From positions 1 to 64,000 of the forward strand of contig JADANN010000464.1 of assembly GCA_018806985.1 (NCBI GenBank): 64,000 nucleotides of DNA. The letters are read 5' to 3'. The notes under the pieces were generated by a model. That model ran no database searches and was not told where the DNA came from. It saw only the letters and a list, made by a program, of their open reading frames with translations. Positions within the stretch are counted from its first letter, which is position 1. Each line of letters begins with the position of its first letter. The translations under genes and the position numbers were made by a program. Below, piece after piece: positions 39,906 to 50,000 of this stretch. This DNA is from Angiostrongylus vasorum (Eukaryota > Nematoda > Chromadorea > Rhabditida > Metastrongylidae).

Positions 39906-40329
39906 AATCAACTCGAAGCGGTCGATCTGCCCCGCTTATGTGTGGTTTGAAATGAATTCACGTCGTAGCAAATACTTTTAACGAAATTGCACTACTGTAG
40001 CTGGTTACTAGCGTCACCAATTTTTTCTCGCAAAAATTGCGTTTTGCGGGGAATTGATGTGAAAAAACTCCAAGTCACAAAAATTTAAACGGTATTGGTC
40101 GTGTTGATAAAAAAAGTGCAATTGAACTTTAAAAAACCTTGCTGTAGAAACTGCGTATCACCAAGTTCACGAAGTTTTTGCAACAAATCCCATAGCTGCG
40201 TGCTTTTCTGAAATGTTTCTGTAACAGTTGAATTAGCTTTTATATGAAGTCTAGAGAGGAAATATTTCTACAGTGCAGTGATAATCTTATTAAATATAAG
40301 CCACAACAGTATATTAAAATTTGGTTTAT
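39906..40329. other. Non-coding stretch, nothing recognised
   Basis: AT-rich, with no ORF of 60 or more codons and no recognised repeat. Confidence 0.6.
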
Positions 40330-40620
40330 GCAGTGAAGTGATTAGATATGCCCCGCAATACACATGAGGTCATCGGTTCGATTCCGCCCACAAGGTTAGC
40401 TATGCCTGCCATCTTTTCTGGACTGGTGAATTGGCACCAGAGTTGTCTGATAAAACAAAGACACTGATTTGATTCATCGCTAAGCTGCCACAAATTCACT
40501 GCATAAGCCAAATTCCCAAGCATCTCAATCACCTCTACCATGAGATGAATGGAGTCAAATCACACAGTCCCTGAATCCCTGAGGAAATAGTCGACGTCGA
40601 ATGCTTTGCCCCTTGCATCC
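40330..40620 (+). mobile_element. tRNA-derived SINE, family B-like, diverged + copy
   Basis: Head GCAGTGAAGTGATTAGATATGCCCCGCAATACACATGAGGTCATCGGTTCGATTCCGCC keeps a perfect B box (GGTTCGATTCC). The body retains CAATCACCTCTACCATGAGATG, GAATCCCTGAGG and GTCGACGTCGAATGC in altered form. Its tRNA-like head matches the CTGCAATACACATGG head of the 38436 copy. Confidence 0.65.
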
Positions 40621-40858
40621 GTTAGTACGATTGGCAGAAAGAATGTGAACTATGGTTCTACTTTTTTCGAAATACTTTTTAATCCCAAAACCAACAGAGA
40701 ATAATCTTCATCTGTGCTGCTTCTTTGAAAAATAATGGTCTATAAGTAAAAAAATGAGAGTCGACCGTTCAGCATAAATTTCTGTGTTTCAAAAATACTT
40801 CGAAAATACAATAAACAGTAACGTCCTGGAATGGAAACCCGATAAACGTCATCTTTAC

Positions 40859-40931
40859 CTGATGAACACAACGTCGTCTTAGTTGGTTTTCAGCTTCTGC
40901 TTTTGCCAATATATCCTTCTCGCTTTCATAA
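40859..40931 (-). CDS. gbb-2: Candidate gbb-2 C-terminal coiled-coil exon
   Basis: Minus strand: acceptor TTTATTTTCTTTAG before 40931, then a 24-codon open frame (YESEKDILAKAEAENQLRRR followed by CVHQ) and donor CAG|GTAAAG after 40859. Both splice sites are good. The peptide is charged and helical, as expected for the cytoplasmic coiled coil through which GABA-B subunits 1 and 2 dimerise. It starts in phase 2, so it does not join directly to the last transmembrane exon (ends in phase 0); at least one exon between 43991 and 40931 is missing from this model. Confidence 0.5.
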
Positions 40932-41039
40932 CTAAAGAAAATAAATTTTATTTTAAAAAGAAGCGTTGAATGTGGCACTTTTCTCCTTCCTTACTCACAA
41001 TATCTGCTATTTTTTTATTGCTGAAGGAAATAGTCATTA

Positions 41040-42060
41040 TTGGAAGAAGTATTAGAAACTAAAGCCATTCTCGAACTCCTTATAAAACTCGAAGGAGCAA
41101 CAAACATGTATGGGTTCACGATTCAGCAGTTGATGGTCCTTTTTAAAGGAGTGCTCAGACAGCTCAACCTTCAGGTGTCCGAAAAATATTACGCACAAAT
41201 GAGAGAGTTGACTACGAGAAAGCAACGGGCACCAAGCCTTGCAACTGCATTTAATGTTTGAAATAGAAGCTCCCGTTTAATAGAAGAACAAAAAGGGAAG
41301 CAGTAGTCGATCTCCGGCCATTACTCTACTGTCGAAGTGTAGATTACTGCTTTGTTATTTGCACATACAAAAGGAAATTGATAGATGTGTTCAGTCCGAA
41401 CGTCTATGTGCAACGCAATCTTGTATAATACGCCCTAACAGTAGAGATATCGATTGCGTGAGTTCGGGTACGGTTTATCCAAACTTGTTGAAGGCGTGCT
41501 GGGACGAGTACATTGGCGAGACAGGTAGACCACTCTGCATCTTTGTAAAAGGAAACCTAGTCGTTAAACTTAAAGTTGAACGAAATACTGCGTACTACGT
41601 GCGCATCGAACACAGAAGCATAAGGGGGAACATTTTGAAATAGAAGTTACGATCCTCTCGGAGTAATCGAAAACACAAGCGCACAAAACTCTGGAGACAT
41701 TTTGGATAAATTACGATAATCCAAAAATGATCAGCGGTGAAAATCCTCGTCATCACACGATGTTCTCATACAGTATTTAAGGCTAATTTTTTAATGTGAG
41801 AGAGGTGCCTTACAAATCCATGTGAACTCTTTGCGGTTGAAGTCCACGTCAAATACTCAAGGAGGGGTCATAGAAAGCGGTGAATGTGCGAAGAAGCTAT
41901 TTTGTCTTCAATGCTATTGAAATCTTCGCTTCCTGCTTTCTCTGTTTCTAATTATGGAGGAGTTTTGACCGAGTAGACTGCAGTCAATTTAACCTTTCTG
42001 AGCTCCGAAGAAGGTGAAATCCGCCGGAATGTCGGCTTTACTGTCAATTAAGAATAAAGT
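41040..42060 (+). mobile_element. Second Penelope-like element, 5'-truncated and internally deleted
   Basis: Begins within the RT domain: ELLIKLEGATNMYGFTIQQL (41070) corresponds to ELLVKHEGRINMHGLSIQRL of the element at 34.9 kb, and YAQMRELTTRKQRAPSLA corresponds to FAQIRGLAMGQRLAPSLA. The catalytic segment is corrupted (CRSVDYCF in place of CRYVDDCF, about 41330). The thumb and linker are missing: the frame passes almost directly to RLCATQSCIIRP and the endonuclease DEYIGETGRPLCI (about 41505), then TLETFWINYDNPKMISGE. Near 42000 the 3' end keeps a decayed form of the hammerhead-like motif (CTCCGAAGAAGGTGAAATCCGCCGGAATGTCGGC). It lies on the 3' side of gbb-2 in the opposite orientation. Confidence 0.85.
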
Positions 42061-42504
42061 AACGGCTCGTGTTTGCTTCCCAAGAATATTGTGAAAGAAA
42101 TAGTGTTTTAAAATTATGCTTATAAGAGTCCACTAGCATTCGCCGTTAGCACAGCATTTTTTTACATGATCAGTCATCACATCTAACGCACGGATCTCGG
42201 CATTTCTTGCGTTCGATTCGTTCCCTTCGCATTCATCTTCCACAAAGGTCTTCGAGCATTCCAAAGTTTTGTTTCAGCTTCTGCTTGAGAATTTCATCTT
42301 CTTTATGGATTTCGTTAAATGCTGGTTAGGTCAATTCTCCTTGGAATCTTGGAGATAGCCAGGGTAAGGGGTTCCCACGTAGGTTGGAGGAGAGCGTTGA
42401 CACAGGGTCGAACTACCGCCTTTGCTAAGTGATCGACAGCACTATTAACCACTGTCCAACCCAACTTAGCAGCTATGAACATCAAATTGCTATGCATTCT
42501 TTTT
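42061..42504. other. Unassigned stretch with a minus-strand ORF
   Basis: A 60-codon minus-strand ORF (42315-42497, ending LTLAISKIPRRIDLTSI) and an overlapping minus frame EIHKEDEILKQKLKQNFGML (about 42310-42250) look protein-like. Neither can be joined to the receptor in a consistent splice phase. No function is assigned. Confidence 0.35.
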
Positions 42505-42870
42505 TGATAAGCTTACTCAAAGTTGATAAGTAATGTTTGTCTTCGGCTAACGCTTTGATGGCATCGTCTTCATCAGAGCCGATGATCCGAGTCGATCGTC
42601 TACAGTTGTTCGTGTTCTCGAGGTGGCGTCATCGTCGCGACTCGAGCCGGATCTTCCTCATACCCCTATCTATAAAAGGGCATAGCCGGGTGAGTGTGGC
42701 TCATTCGAGAGAGATGCTCCACTGAGGAAGACTCGACTCGATGCGCAACGAAGACGCCACCTCGAGAAAACGAACAACTGTGGACCATCGATTTGGATCA
42801 TCGAAGATACCGTCGAAACGTTAGCCGAAAACAAGCATCATTTATCAACCTCGTGTAAGCTTATCAAAGA
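42505..42870. mobile_element. Inverted pair of PLE-type terminal units with hammerhead-like cores
   Basis: The left end ATAAGCTTACTCAAAGTTGATAAGTAATGTTTGTCTTCGGCTAACG is the reverse complement, with a few changes, of the right end CGTTAGCCGAAAACAAGCATCATTTATCAACCTCGTGTAAGCTTAT. Inner parts (ACAGTTGTTCGTGTTCTCGAGGTGGCGTC against GACGCCACCTCGAGAAAACGAACAACTGT) also match. On the minus strand a canonical CTGATGA (42570-42576) is flanked by GGCT/AGCC stem I; on the plus strand GAAACGTTAGCC is kept at about 42815. The unit resembles the tandem units at 61127-61480. Confidence 0.65.
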
Positions 42871-43650
42871 GAGAATACATATCGATCTGTCATACTGAGG
42901 TTAAAGGGAAGTCGATTTTGAAATAAACTTGCTACTCTGACAACGTGAAACACTTCGCATAGGTTTTTGCTATTCCTGCTGACGTTCCTGAATAGAAATA
43001 CGATAGAAACACAGAAATGTGCTTCAACCAACGGCCAAAGTAAATACATTATTCGTTTTGTTGGTCCCCCTGTCTTCACGAATTGCTCATGAGCCAGAAA
43101 AACTTCGTTTCGCTGTTATCTTTAGTTTATGCAAGTTTGTTTTCTTTCCTGAAGTCTCCAAATACCCGCCCCAGAGTACTTGCAGGATGTCATCCAGCAA
43201 CACAAAGACTTTTGTGGATTGGAAGAAAGTTAACGGCCGGAAGTCCAGATTTATCTACCAGGATGACGGTGCTTTCCAAAGCAGGTTTTCTTTTGGCCGA
43301 CCCTGTATTACTAATTTCTCTAACCCCACATCTGGCAGATGCTATCCTCTATTGAATATGGCACTACTTTTATAGGCACTGAAATAGTAAAATAGTAAAC
43401 CATTCTAAGACAACGAAAAAAAATTGTTTTAGAGCTAAGCTAAAGCGTACGCGCTCTGGATAACGCTGGGAGGCTTAGTGGTACCATGGTTGAAACCCGC
43501 TTTCATCATGTGTCGACGATAACCTTTCTGGTTATTGCCAGTTGGATTTCGTACCAATTCCACGATCTAAACATCTTGTCACTTTCGGTATACGTTATGG
43601 TAGCAAGATTTATAAAATTTCCTGGATTTCTTCACAAAGGATAAACAAAA
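42871..43650. other. Unassigned stretch including a block open in several frames (43019-43375)
   Basis: Between about 43140 and 43370 all three of the following are open over 70 or more codons: plus frames beginning VLAGCHPATQRLLWIGRK and MSSSNTKTFVDWKKVNGRKS, and a minus frame with ILVDKSGLPAVNFLPIHKSL broken by one stop. Local GC is higher than in the flanks. This pattern suits a fragment of a once-coding dispersed repeat. I do not recognise the family. The remainder is AT-rich and shows nothing. Confidence 0.4.
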
Positions 43651-43931
43651 GGATAAAGCTCTCGGCGTTGATCAATCCCTGAGGGATGCGCCATGCATTC
43701 GACTTCATTCAGTATCGTTGGAGGTGATTGAATGCATATCTGGCCTTTACAATGACTCGTGGTGGCCTACCGATGTATCGAGCCAGTGCTGCTATCCTCC
43801 CAGACAGGTCTGGTACCAATTTGCCGACCCCGGAGGAAAAGAAGGCTTGGTGGGCCATGGGCGCGGGGGTCGATTCCAAGTGCGTGTCGCAGTAGCGCCT
43901 CCAACCATTGCGCCACACGCGCCCTTCTTCA
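43651..43931 (-). mobile_element. tRNA-derived SINE, family B, - copy
   Basis: Read on the minus strand: tRNA-like head GTGTGGCGCAATGGTTGGAGG (A box TGGCGCAATGG) and GGAATCGACCC (B box), then GGAGGATAGCAGCACTGGCTCGA, ATACATCGGTAGGCCACC, GGCCAGATATGCATTCAATC and GATCAACGCCGAGAGCTTTATCC. This is the clearest copy of the family. It lies just downstream of the last transmembrane exon of gbb-2, in the same orientation. Confidence 0.85.
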
Positions 43932-43990
43932 CAAAGGAGGAAAGGAAAAAAGAACTGTGAAGAAATTAAAAGCTGAAGAACAAACAATAC

Positions 43991-44078
43991 CTTTGGCACA
44001 AATACAAGGCATAGCGTAAGTGTTGTTGAGAAAATGATAAAAAAGCAAGACAAAGCGAAGGCTTCATTGACTCAGCTC
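43991..44078 (-). CDS. gbb-2: gbb-2 exon: transmembrane helix 7
   Basis: Acceptor GTTGTTCAG before 44078 and donor AAG|GTATTG after 43991. The clear part reads [20 protein letters not shown] then CLVFVPK, matching the TM7 signature of subunit 2. From the expected acceptor the frame meets TGA unless one base is removed near 44072: GAG CTG, one extra base, GTC AAT. With that base out, two residues (EL) fill exactly the gap expected against vertebrate subunit 2. The alternative acceptor CTGAG|TC (44070) keeps the frame locally but conflicts with the phase 0 donor of the previous exon. Confidence 0.85.
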
Positions 44079-47000
44079 CTGAACAACAGTGAGTGATGGT
44101 TGAAAGACATGATAGCAAAACTCAAATAACAAAAAATTTTCAGAAACAACGTAGATGGTAAAATAATATGGAATAGAATGATAAAGGATAATGTGTCTAG
44201 TGTTGATCAATCCTAAAGGGAAGACGCATGCATTCGAATCCATTCGTAAGATCGCTAGGGATTGAAAGCATTTCGGGCCTACACAGCGATTTGGGGTAGT
44301 CCATTGGTGTATCAAATCAGTTTTTTTCTATTCTTGAAAAAAAGCTCGGCACCAAATTGGAAGAACTTAGTTTGCCCTGCATCCAGCATCAAACTAAAGG
44401 CCGGTGTGTATTTAAGGGCAAATTTAAGCGCACCTACATGTCCGTTATATATGTTTACGCGACAAGTGTGGACGAAAAACAATTGCTATTAGTTAAACAC
44501 GTCAGCGAAATGTAGGCATTTTCAATAAATATCGCACGTAACAAGATTTTCGGTAAATACACGATACCTGTAAGATAACACTGATCGCTAATCCAATGGT
44601 GCTCATCACCACAACATTATAGACGCTCATACCGATGTATTTGCTGTCGTTCAATGCTGGTACGTTCACATGTCGTGTTTCCCATGCCAAAAAGCACCCA
44701 AGTATCTGTCAAAACATATCTATTTGATAGCAGTACACATTGATCAATATCTACATTTAATGAAGAATACTTGGCTCATTAGTTGATAAAAACTGGGAAA
44801 TTTCCAGAAAAATTTGTGAAACTGTAAAGAAAAACAGTTGTCTGAAACAGTTTATTGGGTCTCTTTGGCATTCTATCACAATCATTTATGTCCATCAAAT
44901 ATTTTCAGCTCCTCCCAACTTATTGTTATAGAAAGGTTTCTCTAACATTTAACGACATGTCCATCTTGGTTAGTGGCTACAATTTATCTTTGCGGTTCTG
45001 CCCTCCCATTGACAGATGTGCAATCAGATATGCGATGCCATTCCTTATTTCCTCGGTGTTAGATTTCAAAATAAACATCAACGAACTAAAAGATTATCCT
45101 TGGCGACAATCATATAACTCAGTTATCATCGGCAAGAATGAATTGTAAATTACGATTTAAACTCGGCTAACTGATAATACATACCTTTCAGATAGAGGAA
45201 CAGAACGTTTCGCATTGGTTAATTAGTGGATAGGACATTACTAAAACATAACGCCCGACATGCACTGTTCATGCACTTCATTTTCAACGGTATATTTTGC
45301 TTTTCACCGCATATCTTGCACTCAGCCGGTAGTTTCTCTAACATGGACGTTGTGGAGTGCGTCGGCCAAGAAAAGCTCTGTAGTCTGTAATCATTTGGAA
45401 AATACCAAAAAAAACATTTTTTTCTAACTTCTTCATTGAGCACAGAAATTATTGGTAACTGACTATCATTTCAATTCTAATCGTTCCAATACTGTTGATC
45501 GTGTACAACAAGAAAGGATATAAAAAACCCAAATTGCGATATCACGAGTTGCAAAACGCTTTCAAATGCTGACAGTAATGCTTGTAGGATGGACCATGGT
45601 AACAAGTCCAAAATAGTGGCATATATGTCATTGCATCTATAAAGGGATATTGCAAAGCCTTCTTTATGGAGTTGTCATGTTCACGAACCGTAAAGTTGTC
45701 TAGTTATAAAAAGAAGTTCTCGTCTATTGTTAAAACTCAGCAAGTCTGTTGCCGATATGAAGACATGGTCCCACGCCGTAGTCATGAAAATTATAGCGTT
45801 GGACGGTATGGTTAAGCATCGTAGGAGTGCATGTTTATCCCTACGCAGTGTGACCTGTTAGAGTCCAACGATATATCAAGCCAGTCCTTTTATCCTTCTA
45901 AACAAGTCGTTTACCAATCTTAACCGCTTTACTTACTGCCTACTTGTTCAGCAATCGCGAGGTTGTTAAACAGCACACATTTACTTCCATAGAAAAACAC
46001 AATACAATACAACAGTAGCTGACGTTTCTGAAGAAGAAGGCGATACTGCCGAATCGTCAGCTACTGTTGTATTGTATTGCATTGTATTTTTCTATGGAAG
46101 TAAATGTATGCTTTTTAACAACCTCGCGATTGCTGAACAAGAAAACGACGCATTCATATTCCAATGCCGAGGTTAATAGAAAGTCGATCCTGGTTACTGC
46201 CTACTCTTTTTATTTATGTGATTGCTGATGGCAGAGATCGATAGAATTAGATGAGAGGCAGGCGAAACGAAGGACCTGCATGGTGTGGTGGTGAACGCGT
46301 TACTCCCCGGAAAGGAAAATAGCGCGTTCGATCCCCACCGCAGACACCTGCGATCCGGAGTTCTGCAAATATCTCAGCATCACCGAAGTTATCTTTTTAC
46401 CAATTTTTTTCTAGCTCGGATGAATAGTGGGCGTGGTTTACCTGAATGTCGAATTGAGTCAACCACTAGAATGTGTTATAGGCATTCTAACCATTTCGAG
46501 CGTGGTTTTTGGAGTAGACTGAGCAATATTGAATTGGTTTGCGCTTTTTTTCCTTTTAGACCATTCCGCTATGTCCACTGAATTGATTTCGATGTGGCTT
46601 TATTTCGTAAAGCTTGCGACCTCTTCCGTGTAGTCAATCCGATGTAAACAGCACCGACTTCGAGTGAGGTTCTAGGTGAGAATGTCATTCCCTTCGGAGT
46701 ACGAGGTGGTTAAGGGGGAATCTTTTGATCATCGTAATTCTTTTCATCCTAGAGGAGGCACGACTGAGGTGGCTATTGGGTCTATCAGATGGCTGGGCGC
46801 AAGGTCACAGCATGAAGAAGTCCCAATAAACCACTGGAATGGCCAAGGTGACGTCATATAGAAACTCTCGTGGGATTTTACACCTCTTATGGAACGTAGG
46901 AGCTAGTTAATTCTAGATAAACCGTAGGTAGTTAGTCGTAGTTTTATTTGATCTTTATCAAGTGTATAAACCCTCCTTTAAGATCTCGTGTTTTAAATTG

Positions 47001-50000
47001 GTGTCACCTTCGGATGCTCGCTTGAATCTTACGGTATCTTGACTACTTCTGATCCACCAGAATTTCTTCATGCCACGATCTTTTACCGCCATCCGACAAA
47101 CATTGTCAACAGCAAAAATGATTCAATAGCTCAGATTGAAAGCATATAAGTGGACTATTTTAATGAAAAACCTACGAGTCGCTTCTGAAAATAGAAACAA
47201 AAGTCTGGAACAAAACGATTGAACAAAGAAGTGAATGTGGTAAAACATCTTTTCTAATTGAAAAATCCATACCATAAGAATTCCTTTAACGGCGTACAGA
47301 ATTGCTTGAAAGACTGCCGAATGAGTTGACTGACATTTCTCGATCTCAGGCACGATAACCTTATCATCATATTGCTGAATGTGAACCTTATCGCACCAAA
47401 CTTTTGCTTTTGTTGTTTTTATTCACCTACAAAACCAATACAAACTAACGGAAAATGTTTGTGGTTCGAATTCGTACTCAAATATCTTCCGATGTCTTCA
47501 ACATTTAGGAAGTGGAACGGTCAAGCGCTAAGCGAGGCGAAAAAAGTTGTGTCTAAAGGCTTGGATACCATATCGAAGGTGAGGGAGGAGAAATAATATT
47601 GGTGCCACCAATTTTTTGTGTGGACCAGTTTGTTCTTCGTGAAAGCCAGTGCCCCATCTCCTAAAAGTGGGAAAGGTTTACCAGCCTAATAACCAATATT
47701 TTCTTCTGAAATAGCATCTAAGAGTAAGCCAATAACAGAAATCGCCACCATCCTGAAAACAACCAAATTGTGCGAAGGCAAACCTTCCACTCTCCATAAT
47801 GACCGCAGAATAACAAAGTGGTGATTTGGGAAAGTTTTTGGCGCAGTTTTGTTGGAACTCCAGAAAAAAAATCTTGCCTAACCATTTAAGTGGAAAACGA
47901 CATGCACGGTTTTTCGTAAATACAGGCAGTCATTCAAGTTCTTATGAATGCATTTAAACCGCCATCTGAGCAAATATTGGCCCTATTTCTAACTCCATCT
48001 TTAATCCCACGTTTTCATTCAATTACAAATTATTCCACAATTCTCCAACGTTTTTCAATTGAAACGTTCCTTGACAATTTGAGCTCGCAACTGAGAACGA
48101 ATCTGATTTCGTAACCAACCATTTCTCCTGAACGATGTGCTATGGTTCTTAAGGTTTGCAGAAGAAATGGTCCAGTGAACGAATATATGAGATAATCTGT
48201 GAAATGACAGCCGCTAATAATACGGTGGAACCTTTGCGAAAAAGTTTTGTTACAAAAACAATAAAATTATAAAGATGTATAGTCATATTAATAAAATTTT
48301 GATTGTTAACAAAAAAGTAATGAAAAAAAGTGCTTGACGTCGTTCTCTCCCCTTATGGATTCTCCAATGTCTTCAGTTCTATTCGCCCAATCTGGTGATC
48401 GAATGCAGATCTGGTCTATGAAATGACTTATTGGAACTAATCGACATAAAAAGGCTGCGCTTCTAACCTCTTAAGAAACCTAGTAGATTTCCCACACCCG
48501 AGAGATATGGAAAGCTTGGTCTGCCCACGGCACTTGACCGAAACAATACCCCCACATATGTTCCAGAGCGCCTCTAGCTACTGCTCTACTCCACTACATA
48601 TGTAAAGAATATAAAAACGATTATCACGAACTATTTGTGGCAATTCCATCACAGACATTCGAAAAGGCGAAATAACTGCCCACACTGTCAGCACCAGCAC
48701 GTCAACAAACAATAAGCCAGCTAGAATCAGTAACAATTTCGAATCCTGAAAGAATGTCACTCGCGATAGTTAAACTCGTAAATAGCTTTCTACAGTAACG
48801 CGACTTGTAGGAAGAACAAGAAAAAGAAGACACCTTAATAGCTTTTTTGTCCATCCTAATATTAGTGAAAATTGAATGCACTCGCCAAGTTTTTGAGAAC
48901 ATTGAGCCAAACGCGAGAGTGAAACCGAGGCACAGTGTCCATGTCTTCACCTAAAATTCCTCACAAAATTCCATTTCTTTTCTCAGATGTCTTTTGATTC
49001 AAAATTTTCGTCCGCATTCAAGTACGGTAAAAAATATTACAAGGATTCCTTCATAATTCAGGGTGACTGTGGGCTGACAATTTCAATAAAATTTGCTACT
49101 TCGTGTAAATCATTTAGTTTCCATGATCGAATTTCTACTAACCTGAGCATTGGATTATAAATGCGTCGTTTTCTTGTTCAACAATTGCGAGGTTGTTATA
49201 GAGCATACGTTTACTTCCATACAAAAAATCATATACAACACAACAGTAGATGAAGCTTTGCAGTGTCGTCTTCTTCAGAGCCTAAAAGGTTGTAGTGCTA
49301 CGCAATTTCAAGGCTCTGAAGAAGACGCAACACCGCCACCTGCTGTTGTTTTCCATGTATTTTTTGTATGGAAGTTAACCTATGCTGTATAACAACACGC
49401 TATTGCTGAGCAAGAGCGTATTTATAATCTAATGCCGAAGTTAAGAGAAAGTCGATCCTGAGAACAAATGACAAATACAAACGTAGTTGTTATCCCATAA
49501 AAAAAAACAAGAAATTAGTCGATCATCAGTGGAAGATGTCAGTGAAAGAGAAAAAATGAAAGGAAGAACGACATATTATTATTGTTATGATTAATATTAG
49601 TATTACATGACCCCATCGATTCATTCGAACAACTTACAACCCACATCGGACGTATACGATGAAAAAGATTCAGATCAATAATAGCTTCCACAATCTTGTT
49701 CGTTTACGTGCCGACGTCGAGCAATGACGAAGAAGCAGTCGAAGCGTTCTATATGGAATTGCAGAAGTTCTACAGAGAAGACCGTACATTCTTCAAGATC
49801 ATTATTGGAGATTTCAACCCCAAGAGTGGACCAGGAAGAACGTCACATTGGGACCCTACGGATTAGAATGGAACGAACAGGGTGAGCGCCTCTCTGAGTT
49901 TGTCATGACGACCAAGACCATCTATGGTAACCCGCAATTCCAAAAGCCCCACCCTCAACGCTAGGTGTGGGAATTTCCCTAGTGGAGAGTACCATAGCGA

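Noticed and set aside
42240..42321. Minus-strand helical peptide EIHKEDEILKQKLKQNFGML as a gbb-2 coiled-coil exon
   Set aside because: Tempting in composition and position, but neither its entry phase (needs phase 1, TM7 exon leaves phase 0) nor its exit phase fits the neighbours, and no good donor is visible.
45219..45443. Minus-strand ORF with [18 protein letters not shown], reminiscent of a nuclear-receptor zinc finger
   Set aside because: Only one CxxC pair and a later CxxxxC are present, the rest of a DNA-binding domain is missing, and it lies within a gbb-2 intron. Probably chance.
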